Of a DNA stretch of 48,688 nt, positions 1-9,728 are shown piece by piece. Position 1 is the first letter of the stretch. The number at the start of each line of letters is the position of its first letter. The notes under the pieces are model-generated. The model did not search any database. It saw only the letters and a program-made list of their open reading frames with translations, and had not been told where the DNA came from. A program made the translations under genes and the position numbers. This DNA comes from Candidatus Fermentithermobacillaceae bacterium (GTDB taxonomy: Bacteria > Bacillota > Sulfobacillia > Fermentithermobacillales > DUSS01): contig DYEQ01000053.1 in NCBI GenBank assembly GCA_020725645.1, positions 1 through 48,688 on the forward strand, given 5' to 3'.

Positions 1-538
1 CCTCGAGGACCCTCTCCAGGTTGTCCAGCACTTCAAGGAAGCTGAGGATGAGATCCCTCTTTCCCAGCCTGACCCGGAAAGCGAGGTCCCTTTCCACTCT
101 CTTCCTGTAATTATCCAGGTCCGCGCGAGCCCGGAGGAACTGGTCCCAGTTGAATTCGGCTTTCTCCTTCCAGGCAGCAGCTTCCGCCCGGAGGATCTCG
201 AGCTCCGCTTCGAGATTTCGCTGCTCAGCACCAGCCTGCTCCTCCGGCCCGGCGGACACCTGGTCGTCGTTCCCGGCCTGAGCTCCGGTCAGGGGCTGGC
301 CGTGACCTTGAGTTTGACCCTGGCTCTGACTCTTAGCGCGGCTTTGGCGCCCGCTTCGGTCTTGGCCAGGACCATGCTCCTGATTGCGCCTCGCTCCGGG
401 ACCGGCCCCGGTCCGGGCTTCACCACCGTCGAGGGTTTGTTCGCCATTCACCCGGTTCCTGAACTCGGCATCCCCTGACTTCATGGCATCCGTCCCCGGC
501 TTGAGCGCAGCTTGTTTACCCACGTCATTGGTTGTCAC
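1..538 (-). CDS. grpE: GrpE nucleotide exchange factor (3' end cut by window edge)
   Basis: Nucleotide exchange factor that releases ADP from DnaK in the cytoplasm. About 179 codons are visible; the C-terminal beta domain lies outside the window. The frame starts with GTG at 538, overlapping the dnaK stop by 4 bases (GTGA), with a GGAG-type ribosome site inside the dnaK tail, so translation is probably coupled. Codons 1 to about 105 encode a polar Gln/Gly/Arg-rich stretch ([12 protein letters not shown]) with no family match. The recognisable GrpE long helix follows ([18 protein letters not shown], then [13 protein letters not shown]). The disordered N-terminus is longer than in most GrpE proteins. 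Gene order hspR-dnaK-grpE is the actinobacterial pattern. The family call is firm. The exact start is inferred; in-frame GTG codons further in are alternatives. Confidence 0.85.
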   Translation of the reverse strand, partial: MTTNDVGKQAALKPGTDAMKSGDAEFRNRVNGEQTLDGGEARTGAGPGARRNQEHGPGQDRSGRQSRAKSQSQGQTQGHGQPLTGAQAGNDDQVSAGPEEQAGAEQRNLEAELEILRAEAAAWKEKAEFNWDQFLRARADLDNYRKRVERDLAFRVRLGKRDLILSFLEVLDNLERVLE

Positions 539-2463
539 TTCTCGTCCTTCTCCTCTTTCTCTTGGAACCGGGTATCGTACACGTTCCCCTTACCGGAACC
601 TCCGGAATCAGAACTCCAGCCTCCGCCGTTAGAACCGGCTGCGCTTTCCGTTCTCGATGACGCCTGCCTGTAAAGCTCCTCCGCAAGCTTCCCCTGAGCT
701 TCCCGAAGCTCTTCCACAGCTCTCTTGGTCCTCTCGGTGTCACCCGATTTCAACGCGTCTTTGACGGCAGATATCTTCTCTTCTACCTTTGCCTTTTCGG
801 AAGCCGGCACCTTGTCGCCGATGTCTTTCAGCACCTTCTCCGCCTGATAGACCAGCTGGTCCGCCATGTTCCTGGTTTCAACCTCTTCTCTCTTCCTCTT
901 ATCCTCTTCTGCATGCCTCTGCGCTTCTTCCACCAGCCGGTCCACTTCCTCCCTGGGAAGCTGCGTAGACGCCGTGATGGTTATCTTCTGCTCTTTTTGC
1001 GTGCCCAGGTCCTTGGCGGAAACGTTGAGGATGCCATTGGCATCGATATCGAAAGAAACCTCGATTTGCGGCACCCCCCGCGGAGCCGGCGGGATCCCCG
1101 TCAGCATGAAGCGCCCGAGACTACGGTTGTCCTTGGCCATGGGTCTTTCGCCCTGGAGCACGTGGATTTCCACCTGTGACTGGAAGTCGGCGGTGGTGGT
1201 GAATATCTGACTCTTCCGGACGGGGATGGTAGTATTCCTCGGGATGATCGGAGTCATGACTCCTCCGAGCGTCTCCACACCCAGCGTAAGCGGAGTCACG
1301 TCCAAGAGGATGATATCCTTGACCTCTCCGGCGAGGACACCTCCCTGAATCGCAGCTCCGACCGCTACAACTTCGTCCGGATTCACGCTGCGATTGGGTT
1401 CTTTCCCCGTCAGCCTCCTCACGAGCTCCTGGACGGCGGGCATCCTCGTGGCGCCGCCCACCAGGATGACCTCGTCGAGGTCGGCGGGCTTGAGCTTGGC
1501 ATCGGACAGCGCCTGCTCAAACGGGCGAATGCATCTCTTCGTGAGATCCTCCGTGAGCTCCTCGAACTTCGCTCTGGTTATCCTCATTTCCAGGTGCAGT
1601 GGCTGGCCGTCTTTGGCCGTGATGAACGGTAAGCTTATCGCCGTCTCATAGACTTGCGACAGCTCCACCTTGGCTTTTTCGGCCGCTTCTATGAGACGCT
1701 GAAGAGCTTGCTTATCCTTGCGAAGGTCCACGCCGGTCTCTTTCAGATATTCCTCGGCGACGTATTTCACGATGCGCTGGTCGTAGTCATCTCCGCCCAG
1801 GTGAGTGTCACCCGAAGTAGCCAGAACCTCGACGACCCCATCCCCAACTTCCAGGACGGACACGTCGAACGTTCCCCCACCAAGGTCCCAAACCAGGATC
1901 TTCTGGTTCTTCTTCTTGTCCACACCGTAGGCCAAGGACGCTGCGGTGGGCTCGTTAATGATGCGCAAAACCTCAAGTCCCGCTATCCGCCCCGCGTCTT
2001 TGGTAGCTTGCCTTTGAGCGTCGTTGAAGTACGCCGGTACCGTGATGACCGCCTTGGTCACCGGTTCACCCAGGTACTTCTCGGCATCTTCCTTGAGCTT
2101 CCTCAGGACGTGGGCGGATACTTCCTCCGGCGTGATCTCGTTATCGATAGCCGGCACGTACACCCTGACCTCGTCGTGCTTGCCACGCCGCACCTGGTAC
2201 GGAACGCGCTTTCTCTCTTCCTCTACCTCATCATATCGCCTTCCGATGAACCTCTTGATGGAAAAGATCGTGTTTTCGGGGTTTAGCACAGCTTGCCGCT
2301 TGGCAAGTTGCCCCACGAGCTTCTCCCCCTTCTTGGTGAAACCGACCACCGAGGGGGTAAGCCTTGAACCCTCCGCGTTGGTGATTACCGTGGGCTCCCC
2401 CGCTTCCATCACAGCTATGACGGAGTTGGTGGTGCCCAGGTCGATACCTACAACTTTGGCCAT
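535..2463 (-). CDS. dnaK: Hsp70 chaperone DnaK
   Basis: ATP-dependent Hsp70 chaperone of 642 residues, the usual bacterial length. It starts with the family signature [12 protein letters not shown]. The second Hsp70 signature ([18 protein letters not shown]) and the third ([18 protein letters not shown]) are intact, and so are the interdomain linker ([13 protein letters not shown]) and the substrate-binding region. The C-terminus is a charged, Gly/Ser-rich tail ending in DEK. A GGAGGTG ribosome site sits 7 bases before the ATG. A gap of about 100 bp separates it from hspR upstream; this gap carries HspR-like half-sites, so a separate heat-shock promoter is likely. The stop overlaps the grpE start. 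Nothing is missing. Identification is essentially certain. Confidence 0.98.
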   Translation of the reverse strand: MAKVVGIDLGTTNSVIAVMEAGEPTVITNAEGSRLTPSVVGFTKKGEKLVGQLAKRQAVLNPENTIFSIKRFIGRRYDEVEEERKRVPYQVRRGKHDEVRVYVPAIDNEITPEEVSAHVLRKLKEDAEKYLGEPVTKAVITVPAYFNDAQRQATKDAGRIAGLEVLRIINEPTAASLAYGVDKKKNQKILVWDLGGGTFDVSVLEVGDGVVEVLATSGDTHLGGDDYDQRIVKYVAEEYLKETGVDLRKDKQALQRLIEAAEKAKVELSQVYETAISLPFITAKDGQPLHLEMRITRAKFEELTEDLTKRCIRPFEQALSDAKLKPADLDEVILVGGATRMPAVQELVRRLTGKEPNRSVNPDEVVAVGAAIQGGVLAGEVKDIILLDVTPLTLGVETLGGVMTPIIPRNTTIPVRKSQIFTTTADFQSQVEIHVLQGERPMAKDNRSLGRFMLTGIPPAPRGVPQIEVSFDIDANGILNVSAKDLGTQKEQKITITASTQLPREEVDRLVEEAQRHAEEDKRKREEVETRNMADQLVYQAEKVLKDIGDKVPASEKAKVEEKISAVKDALKSGDTERTKRAVEELREAQGKLAEELYRQASSRTESAAGSNGGGWSSDSGGSGKGNVYDTRFQEKEEKDEK

Positions 2464-2503
2464 AAATGCACCTCCGTGAAAAAATGTGTTCGATGAAAGT
2501 GGT

Positions 2504-2570
2504 AATTGAGCTCAACCGGCAAACGCTGGATTACCCTCAAAATCCCACTCTTAAGCGCCTTCTCTCAAGC
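2504..2570 (-). promoter_or_regulatory. Candidate HspR operator region upstream of dnaK
   Basis: HspR binds HAIR elements (CTTGAGT-N7-ACTCAAG). On the plus strand three related hexamers lie exactly 14 bp apart: CTCAAA at 2536, CTTAAG at 2550 and CTCAAG at 2564. A compact palindrome, TTGAGCTCAA, follows at 2506-2515. The 14-bp step equals the half-site step inside a HAIR element, but the copies here are mostly direct, not inverted. On the minus strand the two upstream copies lie in a 14-bp direct repeat that begins GGCGCTT. The first half-site overlaps the hspR stop codon. Assignment as an HspR operator is inference from the neighbouring hspR gene and motif similarity. Confidence 0.4.
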
Positions 2571-3077
2571 GCCATCCTCGTCTCGCCAGCTTTTCGGCGG
2601 CCTCTTGGATTTCAGTCCGCCCCCGTGCTGGGTCAGGGCCATCCGGCCTTCCGCACCGGTCTCACCACCGGCGTCCGTCTCGGCGTCCGCTTCCTCACCC
2701 TCTGATTCAGGTAGACCACGTTCGATATCGCTTCGATTACCGGAGTCGCGATGGGATTCTTCCGAGGTCAGCCGTGAAAGTCCGGCTCGCCGCACGGACC
2801 GCGACGGGGGACCGGTCCATCTTTCGGAACCGGCCTCTTCCTCGGCAGCGAGTATGAACCGTACTCCCGCGGCATTAATGCCTTTATCTCTCAGGAGGTG
2901 GATGATTTTCTGCAGCCGCCTTAAATCGTTTTCCGAATACAGACGGATGTTGGACACGGTGCGCCTGGGCTCGATCAAGCCTTCGTGCTCGATTTGCCTC
3001 AGGACCTGCGGGGTGACGCCTAGGAGTCTGGCAGCTACACTTATCGTGTAGACGGGTTCGTCCGGTCCGTGGAACAA
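2565..3077 (-). CDS. hspR: HspR-type MerR-family heat-shock repressor
   Basis: Predicted transcriptional repressor of the dnaK operon. The N-terminal ~75 residues match the HspR/MerR winged-helix domain: YTISVAARLLGVTPQVLRQ, then the wing EPRRTVSNIRLYSENDL, then a helix ending INAAGVRFIL. The remaining ~90 residues are acidic, Arg/Gly-rich and low complexity, longer than in typical HspR proteins. The frame stays open to a GTG at 3086, but that GTG lies inside the AGGAGGTG ribosome site. The TTG at 3077, 8 bases after AGGAGG, is the better start. It is the first gene of the chaperone block. HspR usually needs DnaK as co-repressor; whether that holds here is inferred. The main alternative, a GlnR-like MerR regulator, is less likely given the neighbours. 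Confidence 0.85.
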   Translation of the reverse strand: MFHGPDEPVYTISVAARLLGVTPQVLRQIEHEGLIEPRRTVSNIRLYSENDLRRLQKIIHLLRDKGINAAGVRFILAAEEEAGSERWTGPPSRSVRRAGLSRLTSEESHRDSGNRSDIERGLPESEGEEADAETDAGGETGAEGRMALTQHGGGLKSKRPPKSWRDEDGA

Positions 3078-3173
3078 CCAAAGCACCTCCTTTCCGGTTC
3101 ACCGCTGGAGCTACCGCTCTGCAACTTCTTTGGTAATGCCATGTGAGCAGAGAGCTATTCGTGTAACCAAATA

Positions 3174-3218
3174 AATATCCTCTTCCAGTAGGATTCCTAT
3201 CAAAGAATCATAGGATTC
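3174..3218 (-). promoter_or_regulatory. Candidate hspR promoter with overlapping inverted repeats
   Basis: On the minus strand a -35 box TTGATA (3203-3198) and a -10 box GATATT (3179-3174) are separated by 18 bases, about 100 bp upstream of hspR. The -35 box is embedded in an inverted repeat: plus-strand GATTCCTAT (3192-3200) and ATAGGATTC (3210-3218), 8 of 9 positions pairing with a 9-base spacer. A protein bound there would block the -35 box. The HAIR consensus is not evident, so the binding protein is unknown. Box assignment is by eye. Confidence 0.35.
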
Positions 3219-3245
3219 GTGCTGAAATCTGTCAACGGCCCAAGC

Positions 3246-3276
3246 AAAAAGGGAGCTGGCTTTCGCCAGCTCCCTT
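3246..3276 (-). terminator. Rho-independent terminator of the SLH protease gene
   Basis: A perfect stem, GGGAGCTGGC / GCCAGCTCCC (3251-3260 and 3265-3274), with a 4-base loop, is extended by two further A-T pairs. On the minus strand it is followed directly by TTTTT (3250-3246). It lies about 33 bp after the stop codon of the protease gene and before the hspR promoter region. This is a textbook intrinsic terminator. Confidence 0.93.
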
Positions 3277-3308
3277 CGTCAAGCGGCCGTTCGCTAAGCG
3301 GCCCGGTG

Positions 3309-6300
3309 CTACCTCATGAGGATCTCCCAGACGATCTTCGCACTTTCGCCCCTGGTTCCGGTCCCGGACGGTTCGAAGACGTTGCCCGGCTTGCCGGAGA
3401 TTATCCCCTTGTTTCTGAGGATACCGACATATCCTCTGGCCCAGGCCGGGATAGAAGCGTCATCTTCGAAGCCGGTGTGCGCGTCGAAGGGGTTAACCTT
3501 CATGGCGCGACCGAGCACGACTACCATCTCCGCACGGGTGATGGCCTCGCCGGGTCTGAACAGCCCCTCGGTCTCCATCAGCAGGCCCGCCTGCCGGCAA
3601 GCTTCGATGTAGCCTGCGGCCCAATGATTCGCGATATCGGTTAAAGGCGAACCCGACGCATCTACCGGCTCAAGGCCCATGGCCGAGCCGACCAGCGTCA
3701 CGAATTCCGCTCTGGTAACCACATCGTCAGGCTTGAACGTGCCGTCGGGACGTCCGCTTATGATGCCCAGGGACTGAAGAGCGACTATGAACTCCTCGGC
3801 CCAGTGTCCGGGCACATCGGAGAGAGTCTTCATCTCCGGCATGGCGACCAGTGCGAAGGTGGAGAGATGGATCGTCTTGCCCATCGCTGTTCCGGCTTCC
3901 ATATCGACGGTCGTCGGTACCGCCATCCACTTGCCGAGCTTATCGGAGTACATGGCCACGAAGAGGTCGTCAGCCTCGACCCCTGCGGGCAGGTCCGACA
4001 GCTTGAAGTGGATGACGATGCTGACGGGCTTTCCGAAGCGGGTCACGGGCTGACCCTGCATCGTAGCTCTAGCTTCGAACACGGTGCCGGGTATTACGGG
4101 CGCACCCGCGGGTTCGGTCTTCCGCTCCACCTTAACCACAGTGTTGCCCCTGACCGAGCTCGCCTCGGCGGACAAGACGAATCCGAGCTTCTCATCCCCG
4201 ATCTTCCCTCCGGTCTCAGCGCTGATCAAGCCCTGAGCCGAGGTGACAGGAGGCGCCGCTGCGGAAACGCCACCGGGAGGCATTCCGCCACCGGGCGTGC
4301 CACCGCCAGGCGTACCACCACCAGGTGTGCCACCCGAGGACTTCTGGGCGATCGTGATGCTGAACGCCTTGGTCGCCTGGGTGCCCAGGCTGTCCGTTAC
4401 GGCGATTGTGAAGGTGGACGTACCGGCCGTTGTCGGCGTTCCGGAAATGGTGCCCGTTCCAGCATCAAGGGCGAGCCCAGCAGGCAACGAACCCTGCGCC
4501 ACCGCCCATGTGTAGGGAGCGCGACCTCCCTGGGCGGAGAGGGTCTGGCTATAGGCGTCACCCGCACGCCCCTGCGGGAGCGAACCGGTAGTTATGGCCA
4601 GCGGCTCGATTTGCGGGACCATGATCCTTCCCGGAGCGACAGCTTCTGCGACGTTGCCGGCGGTGTCAACCGCCCTGAACTGGACAGTTGCTCCGTCCAC
4701 CACGAGACCTGCCGGAACGGTCCAGACCCCGGTGTAAAGACCCGGATCTTCGGGGTCCTCGGTCATCTGAGTGAACCCCCCGACCTGCTGAGCTCCGACC
4801 GGAAGCACGATCTGGAACCCCGCGAACGCCAGGCCAGGCCCGCTCCTGAAGCTGACCGCGACCTCGTCACCCGGCAGAACCTCGATGTCCTCAGCGGGCA
4901 CCATCCCGGTTATCTCCGGCGCAACCGTATCCTTCGTCACGCTCCGCACCACTTCCGTGGAGTTCCCCGCCTTGTCGAGGGCCACCACGGTTATGGTGTA
5001 CAGCCCGTCTTCCTCACCCAGGAGAACGCGGGTTCGGAACGTTCCGTCGATCACTTCGACAGCTTCGCCGTTTACCGTGAGCGCGGCGAAGTAGCTGTCG
5101 GATACCGATCCTTCAACCACGACCGCGTCACGGTTCGTGATGAAGCTGTCTTCCGGCGCGGTGACCGTTAGAACGGGGGCGACCTGGTCGAGGTAGACGG
5201 TCACTGGGGCGGAGGGATCGGTCCACCTGTCTTCGACGAAAGCTTTCGCCGTGAAGACGCTCACTTCTTTGGTGAGCGTAACCGGGATCTCGAAGATTCC
5301 GCCGGCGTCAGCTGTGGTCCGACCGACTTCTTCTTCACCTTCGTACAGCCGCACCTCGACGTTGGGGGAGGTAAGGCCCTGGACCACGATCTCGGGCTGG
5401 TTAGTGACGGTGCCGTCCTCCGGAGAAGTGATGGCGGGTACTGCTACCGCATACATAACCGAAGCCCGGATCATCGTATTCCCTTCGTCCCCGGGTCTCT
5501 GCTCCCATGACCCTCCCACGAAGCTCCAGGACCTTGCATACCACGGACCGTTTTCATCCGTGGCCAGGCCGGGGCAGTTGGGATAAGGAGCAGCTTGGAT
5601 GTACGCCACGTAGAAGTCGCCGGTGACGACTATGCCGAGCTCCCGACAGTCGATGACCGTCCAGGATCCATCCCTCTTGGCCAAGGCGTCAAACGGGCCG
5701 GCGATCATATTGCCCGGCGACCCATCAGGTCCCGACGAGTCGAAGACAGCCCATTTGAACGCGGTTCCGCCGGGATTCGGCCAGCTCGCATCCCAGAACC
5801 GGAAGGACACGGTTGTAAGCATGGCCGAGCCACCCTCGGGCGTCATCCTGACGGCCCAGCCGTTGCCCGGATCGTAGTAAGCCCAGGCATTCTCAGCTGT
5901 GCCGTCGTCGTAGACAAGCTCGCCCGGATAACCCACGAAAGGCCTGAGTTCCACCGTCACGACGGTGGGCTCGTCGGCCACTACCGTGACGGGCACATCC
6001 GCCGGGTAGTACGTGGGAGCGGATACGTGGAGCGTGTACTCGCCGATGAAGCACTCCAGGACGAACTCGCCGTTTTCGTCGGTCAGCACCGGTGAGACCA
6101 TCGGATCTTCGACGAGGCACACTTCCGCGCCGGAAATCGGCTCGCCGGTATTCCTGTCCGCGACGGTACCCACGATGGCGCTCCTGGGTATGGGCTCGAG
6201 GACGAAGTTGACCTCGGTAACCTCGTCATCTCTGATGGTGACCGGTTCCGTCACCGGGTAGTAGCCGTAGCTCCATGCGCGGATGGTCCAGTCCCCTGCC

Positions 6301-9300
6301 ACATGCCGCAACGAGTACGTGCCCGTGGCCGGGTCGGTCGTGGTGGACCGGCCGGTCTCTTCGATGCTGACAACCGCCTCAAGCGGGAGGGACTCGCTCT
6401 CGACCGGATTATCCCGCTGGACTTTGCGGTAGTCGTCGGGCGTGCCGGTCCTCACGTCGTCCCAGGAGAACAGCGGCCCTTCCTTCTCGGGCTTGAGCTT
6501 GTCGGGCGCGGACACACCTTCCTGCACCCAGGACAGTATATCCGCCTGTACGGTCGTCCCGGAAGGCAGCGCCTGGATGGTGAAGTCGTCGATGTACCAG
6601 CCCAGCTTCGTTACACTGGAATCGCTCTGCAGTCTGAACCGGACCCGGATGACCTGACCGCCGTAAGCGGAGAGATCGACCGTCACCTGCGTCCAGGCTC
6701 TTCCCGCCGTCGAGTGGCTGAACTGGGCAACCGTCGTCCAGCTGCTGCCGTCCCTCGTAACCTCCACAAACCCCTTATCCCAGCTCGTTTCAATCTCGTA
6801 CCAGTGCCAGAAGCTCAGAACGGGGTTGGCGTAAACCGTGAGGTCGACGGTAGGCGAAGCGAGCCACGCGTTCATGTTGTTATTGTAGTATCCACTGAGG
6901 TTCGTGGCCCAGACATTCAAACCGGAATGAGCTGCCCCAGGCCCCGAAGTAGGTACGCCCAGCTGCCAGCAGTCACCCGTCCCACCGTGCGTCCAACCCT
7001 GTTCTCCAGACTCGAAATCCGTGGAATAGACGACGATTACCGCCGGAGGAACCACGATCACTTCCTCCGAGGGCTCGCTTTCGTTACCCCAAAGGTCGAC
7101 GGCGCTTACCCGGTACGCGTTTTCGACGCCCCGCACGGGCGAGGAATCGATGAACGACGCCGTGAGGGTAAACCCGATGGAGCTGAAGTCTGCCTCACCG
7201 TAGACCTTGCGGTAGACGGTATAGCCGCCCAGATCCTCCTCGGTCCCCGGCGTCCAGGTCAAACGTACGTCGCCGTTACCGGTTATTTGAGCTTCCAGAC
7301 CTTCCGGCGTCAGGGGAGGCTCGTCGTCGGATCCGAGTAGCTTTACGTCATCGATGTACCAACCGGCCTTTTGGACACTGCTGTCGGTCCACAGATTGAA
7401 GAGGACGTACACCACGTTCCCGGCGTAAGGTGAAAGGTCTATCAGCTCCTTCCTCCACCCGCCGGACACTCCGTTGAACTCGGCCAGGTGGTCCCAGTTC
7501 TCGCCATCGGTAGACACGTAAACGTCGCCATAGTCATAACCCGTTTCTAGGTCGTACCAGTGCCAGAACCTGAGGTACGCCTGGATAACCCCAGTTAGAT
7601 CCAGCGGGGGCATGAGAAGGTAGCAGTTGGCCCTGTTCGGGTAAGGACCGGAAAGGTTCGTGGCGAAGAGCTTCTCTCCCGAGTGCGCGGCATTCGGCCC
7701 ATAAGTGGGAATCCCCCACTGCCAGCAGTCGTTCACACCGCCATGGGTCCAGCCCACCGGAGCAACGGAGCCTTCGAAGTCCTCTTCGTACCCGGGCTCC
7801 TCTCCGATTTTGACCTGGACATGGAAGAGCTCGCCGCCACCTGGCAACTCTACCACGTTCCCGCCGTAGTCCCTCACCCGAACGAAGTACTCGGCATCGA
7901 CTCCGACAACGAACAGGAACCATGGTATGACCCCTGCGTAAACGCCATTCTTGTGGTCGCCGGACACCCTGTCCAGCGGGATATAGGTGAAGTACTCCTC
8001 GCCGCAACGCCTGGCGAACACCTCCACCGACACCACGCTGACGTTGTCGGATGCCTCGACCATCACGGGAACGTCGAACCCTTGGTACGCATAGGGCGGA
8101 GGTTCATGGTCCACCGTGGGAGCTTCCAGGTCATCACCGGCGGTGAGAACCCGTCCCCGGACGGTTCCGGCACCCAGTACCTCGCTCACCGCAGCCATAG
8201 CGCTGACGAGACCCCAACCGAAGCCGTTGTTGGGCCTGCCGGGGTACTCCGGCGTTTGGATGGGAGTGGCCGTCTGGGTGATGATTTCCTCGAGCTCGTC
8301 AACGGTAAGTGACGGGTCCACGTCCAGGAGAAGAGCAGCTACACCAACCGCGTGCGGGCAGGCCATGGAAGTTCCGGACCATCCGCCCTCGTAACCGCCG
8401 CCCGGAACGGAAGACCTCACTCCAACGCCCGGCGCCACGACCTCGGGCTTGATTTCACCGTAGGGTGACGGTCCGCGGCTGGAGAACCCCGCTAGATTTC
8501 CGTTCCTGTCGACAGCGCCTACTGCAAACGACTCGGGATAGTTGGCTGGACAACCTATGGTTCCGGAGCCCGGACCCCTGTTCCCTGCGGAGAAGCTGGG
8601 GAAAATACCCGCGGCCCTCCAGGCCCTCACGATATCTCTGAACCAGTCGTCAGCTACAGGAGGACCGCCCCAGGAGTTGTTCACTGCGTCCGGAGCGTAT
8701 TCGGGATGTGGAGTTCCCTGGGCATCCGTCGGCGCCACCAGCCACTGCCCGGCAGCGATGATGTCGTCGGCCCAGCCCGAACCACTAGCATCCAGTACCT
8801 TCGCAGCTATCCACTTGGCCGCGGGCGCGACACCGATCTGGTTTATCCCTTCCTCGTCCGACCCGCAGATGGTGCCCATGGTATGGGTGCCGTGTCCGTG
8901 GTCATCGTAGGGCAGGGCTTGGCCATTGATCGCGTCGAACCAGCTGAAGATGGCCAGCTCACCAGGTGCGCCCATCTCCCGGTCATACCCCCTCCACTTG
9001 CGCATCAGAGCGGGATGCTCCCAGTCAACGCCGGTGTCGAGGTTAGCTACCACCACACCCGTGCCGTCGTAACCCAGCCCCCAAACAGCTGGAGCTTCGA
9101 CCATCTGGACGTTCCATTCGACGGCTTCTGGTCCGGCCCTGGGCGCATCCGCCGCCTCGCCGGTGGGAAGAGCTCCAGACTCCGCGGGTGCTTCAGGTGT
9201 GGTTTCGATGAGCTGCACCCTTTCATTCAGGAAGAGCTCCTTTACCTCGGGCAGCCGGGCGATTTCCTCCATAACCTTCTTGGTGCTGGTAACGCGGACC

Positions 9301-9728
9301 GCGTTAATCACCCAGAAGGGCTTGTACTCCTCCACTTGCCCGTCCTTGCTCCATTTTTCGAGCATCCCGAGGAGGCGGGCCTGCGACCGTGAAGCCGTCT
9401 CGCGGAGAGCTCTCACCACAGCTGCCCTTCCCGCGATCTTCAACGGCTTACCCCGTAAGCCGTTGGCCGCAGCTTTTTGAACGGCCGCATCGCACGCCCC
9501 ATAGAGGTCGGCTTCCTCCCAGAGCCGCACGATGTACGTGGCCTTTTCGCTGGTGGAAAAGGCCTCTAACAGTGATTCGCCGACCGTTGCCGCCTTCGCC
9601 ACGTGAACTCCCGGGACGGTCCTTGAAACGGCCAGGCCTTTCTGCGGCGAAGACGCGGCCATGACGGGCGAACCGAAAACCCCAAGGAGCAAGGCGAAGG
9701 TCAATGCTAGACTGAGGAAACGCTTCAT
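3309..9728 (-). CDS. Giant secreted S8 subtilase with adhesin-like modules and C-terminal SLH repeats
   Basis: Cell-surface serine protease of about 2139 residues, closest in layout to bacillopeptidase F-like subtilases. Numbered from the ATG at 9728: signal peptide (1 to ~25), an I9-like propeptide (~65-170), and the subtilisin domain with Asp231 (NLDTG), His279 (HGHGTH), oxyanion Asn383 (SAGNRGP) and Ser454 (GWSGTSMACPHA), all present. Then come two jelly-roll/MAM-like modules (~648-794, ~900-1051) flanking an Fn3 domain (~808-891), two carboxypeptidase-regulatory-like domains (~1109-1256), a third beta module (~1264-1423), Ig-like domains (~1433-1700), a putative Ig (He_PIG) domain (~1708-1793), a GGGTP repeat linker (~1796-1824), and three SLH motifs from ~1968 to the end. 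The frame is open to a GTG at 9746, but AGGAG lies 7 bases before the ATG at 9728. It probably digests external protein while bound to secondary cell-wall polymer through the SLH repeats. Confidence 0.93.
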   Translation of the reverse strand: MKRFLSLALTFALLLGVFGSPVMAASSPQKGLAVSRTVPGVHVAKAATVGESLLEAFSTSEKATYIVRLWEEADLYGACDAAVQKAAANGLRGKPLKIAGRAAVVRALRETASRSQARLLGMLEKWSKDGQVEEYKPFWVINAVRVTSTKKVMEEIARLPEVKELFLNERVQLIETTPEAPAESGALPTGEAADAPRAGPEAVEWNVQMVEAPAVWGLGYDGTGVVVANLDTGVDWEHPALMRKWRGYDREMGAPGELAIFSWFDAINGQALPYDDHGHGTHTMGTICGSDEEGINQIGVAPAAKWIAAKVLDASGSGWADDIIAAGQWLVAPTDAQGTPHPEYAPDAVNNSWGGPPVADDWFRDIVRAWRAAGIFPSFSAGNRGPGSGTIGCPANYPESFAVGAVDRNGNLAGFSSRGPSPYGEIKPEVVAPGVGVRSSVPGGGYEGGWSGTSMACPHAVGVAALLLDVDPSLTVDELEEIITQTATPIQTPEYPGRPNNGFGWGLVSAMAAVSEVLGAGTVRGRVLTAGDDLEAPTVDHEPPPYAYQGFDVPVMVEASDNVSVVSVEVFARRCGEEYFTYIPLDRVSGDHKNGVYAGVIPWFLFVVGVDAEYFVRVRDYGGNVVELPGGGELFHVQVKIGEEPGYEEDFEGSVAPVGWTHGGVNDCWQWGIPTYGPNAAHSGEKLFATNLSGPYPNRANCYLLMPPLDLTGVIQAYLRFWHWYDLETGYDYGDVYVSTDGENWDHLAEFNGVSGGWRKELIDLSPYAGNVVYVLFNLWTDSSVQKAGWYIDDVKLLGSDDEPPLTPEGLEAQITGNGDVRLTWTPGTEEDLGGYTVYRKVYGEADFSSIGFTLTASFIDSSPVRGVENAYRVSAVDLWGNESEPSEEVIVVPPAVIVVYSTDFESGEQGWTHGGTGDCWQLGVPTSGPGAAHSGLNVWATNLSGYYNNNMNAWLASPTVDLTVYANPVLSFWHWYEIETSWDKGFVEVTRDGSSWTTVAQFSHSTAGRAWTQVTVDLSAYGGQVIRVRFRLQSDSSVTKLGWYIDDFTIQALPSGTTVQADILSWVQEGVSAPDKLKPEKEGPLFSWDDVRTGTPDDYRKVQRDNPVESESLPLEAVVSIEETGRSTTTDPATGTYSLRHVAGDWTIRAWSYGYYPVTEPVTIRDDEVTEVNFVLEPIPRSAIVGTVADRNTGEPISGAEVCLVEDPMVSPVLTDENGEFVLECFIGEYTLHVSAPTYYPADVPVTVVADEPTVVTVELRPFVGYPGELVYDDGTAENAWAYYDPGNGWAVRMTPEGGSAMLTTVSFRFWDASWPNPGGTAFKWAVFDSSGPDGSPGNMIAGPFDALAKRDGSWTVIDCRELGIVVTGDFYVAYIQAAPYPNCPGLATDENGPWYARSWSFVGGSWEQRPGDEGNTMIRASVMYAVAVPAITSPEDGTVTNQPEIVVQGLTSPNVEVRLYEGEEEVGRTTADAGGIFEIPVTLTKEVSVFTAKAFVEDRWTDPSAPVTVYLDQVAPVLTVTAPEDSFITNRDAVVVEGSVSDSYFAALTVNGEAVEVIDGTFRTRVLLGEEDGLYTITVVALDKAGNSTEVVRSVTKDTVAPEITGMVPAEDIEVLPGDEVAVSFRSGPGLAFAGFQIVLPVGAQQVGGFTQMTEDPEDPGLYTGVWTVPAGLVVDGATVQFRAVDTAGNVAEAVAPGRIMVPQIEPLAITTGSLPQGRAGDAYSQTLSAQGGRAPYTWAVAQGSLPAGLALDAGTGTISGTPTTAGTSTFTIAVTDSLGTQATKAFSITIAQKSSGGTPGGGTPGGGTPGGGMPPGGVSAAAPPVTSAQGLISAETGGKIGDEKLGFVLSAEASSVRGNTVVKVERKTEPAGAPVIPGTVFEARATMQGQPVTRFGKPVSIVIHFKLSDLPAGVEADDLFVAMYSDKLGKWMAVPTTVDMEAGTAMGKTIHLSTFALVAMPEMKTLSDVPGHWAEEFIVALQSLGIISGRPDGTFKPDDVVTRAEFVTLVGSAMGLEPVDASGSPLTDIANHWAAGYIEACRQAGLLMETEGLFRPGEAITRAEMVVVLGRAMKVNPFDAHTGFEDDASIPAWARGYVGILRNKGIISGKPGNVFEPSGTGTRGESAKIVWEILMR

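Noticed and set aside
3804-5171. Long plus-strand open frame of 455 codons
   Set aside because: Antisense to the SLH protease, whose motifs and domains are unambiguous; typical GC-rich shadow frame.
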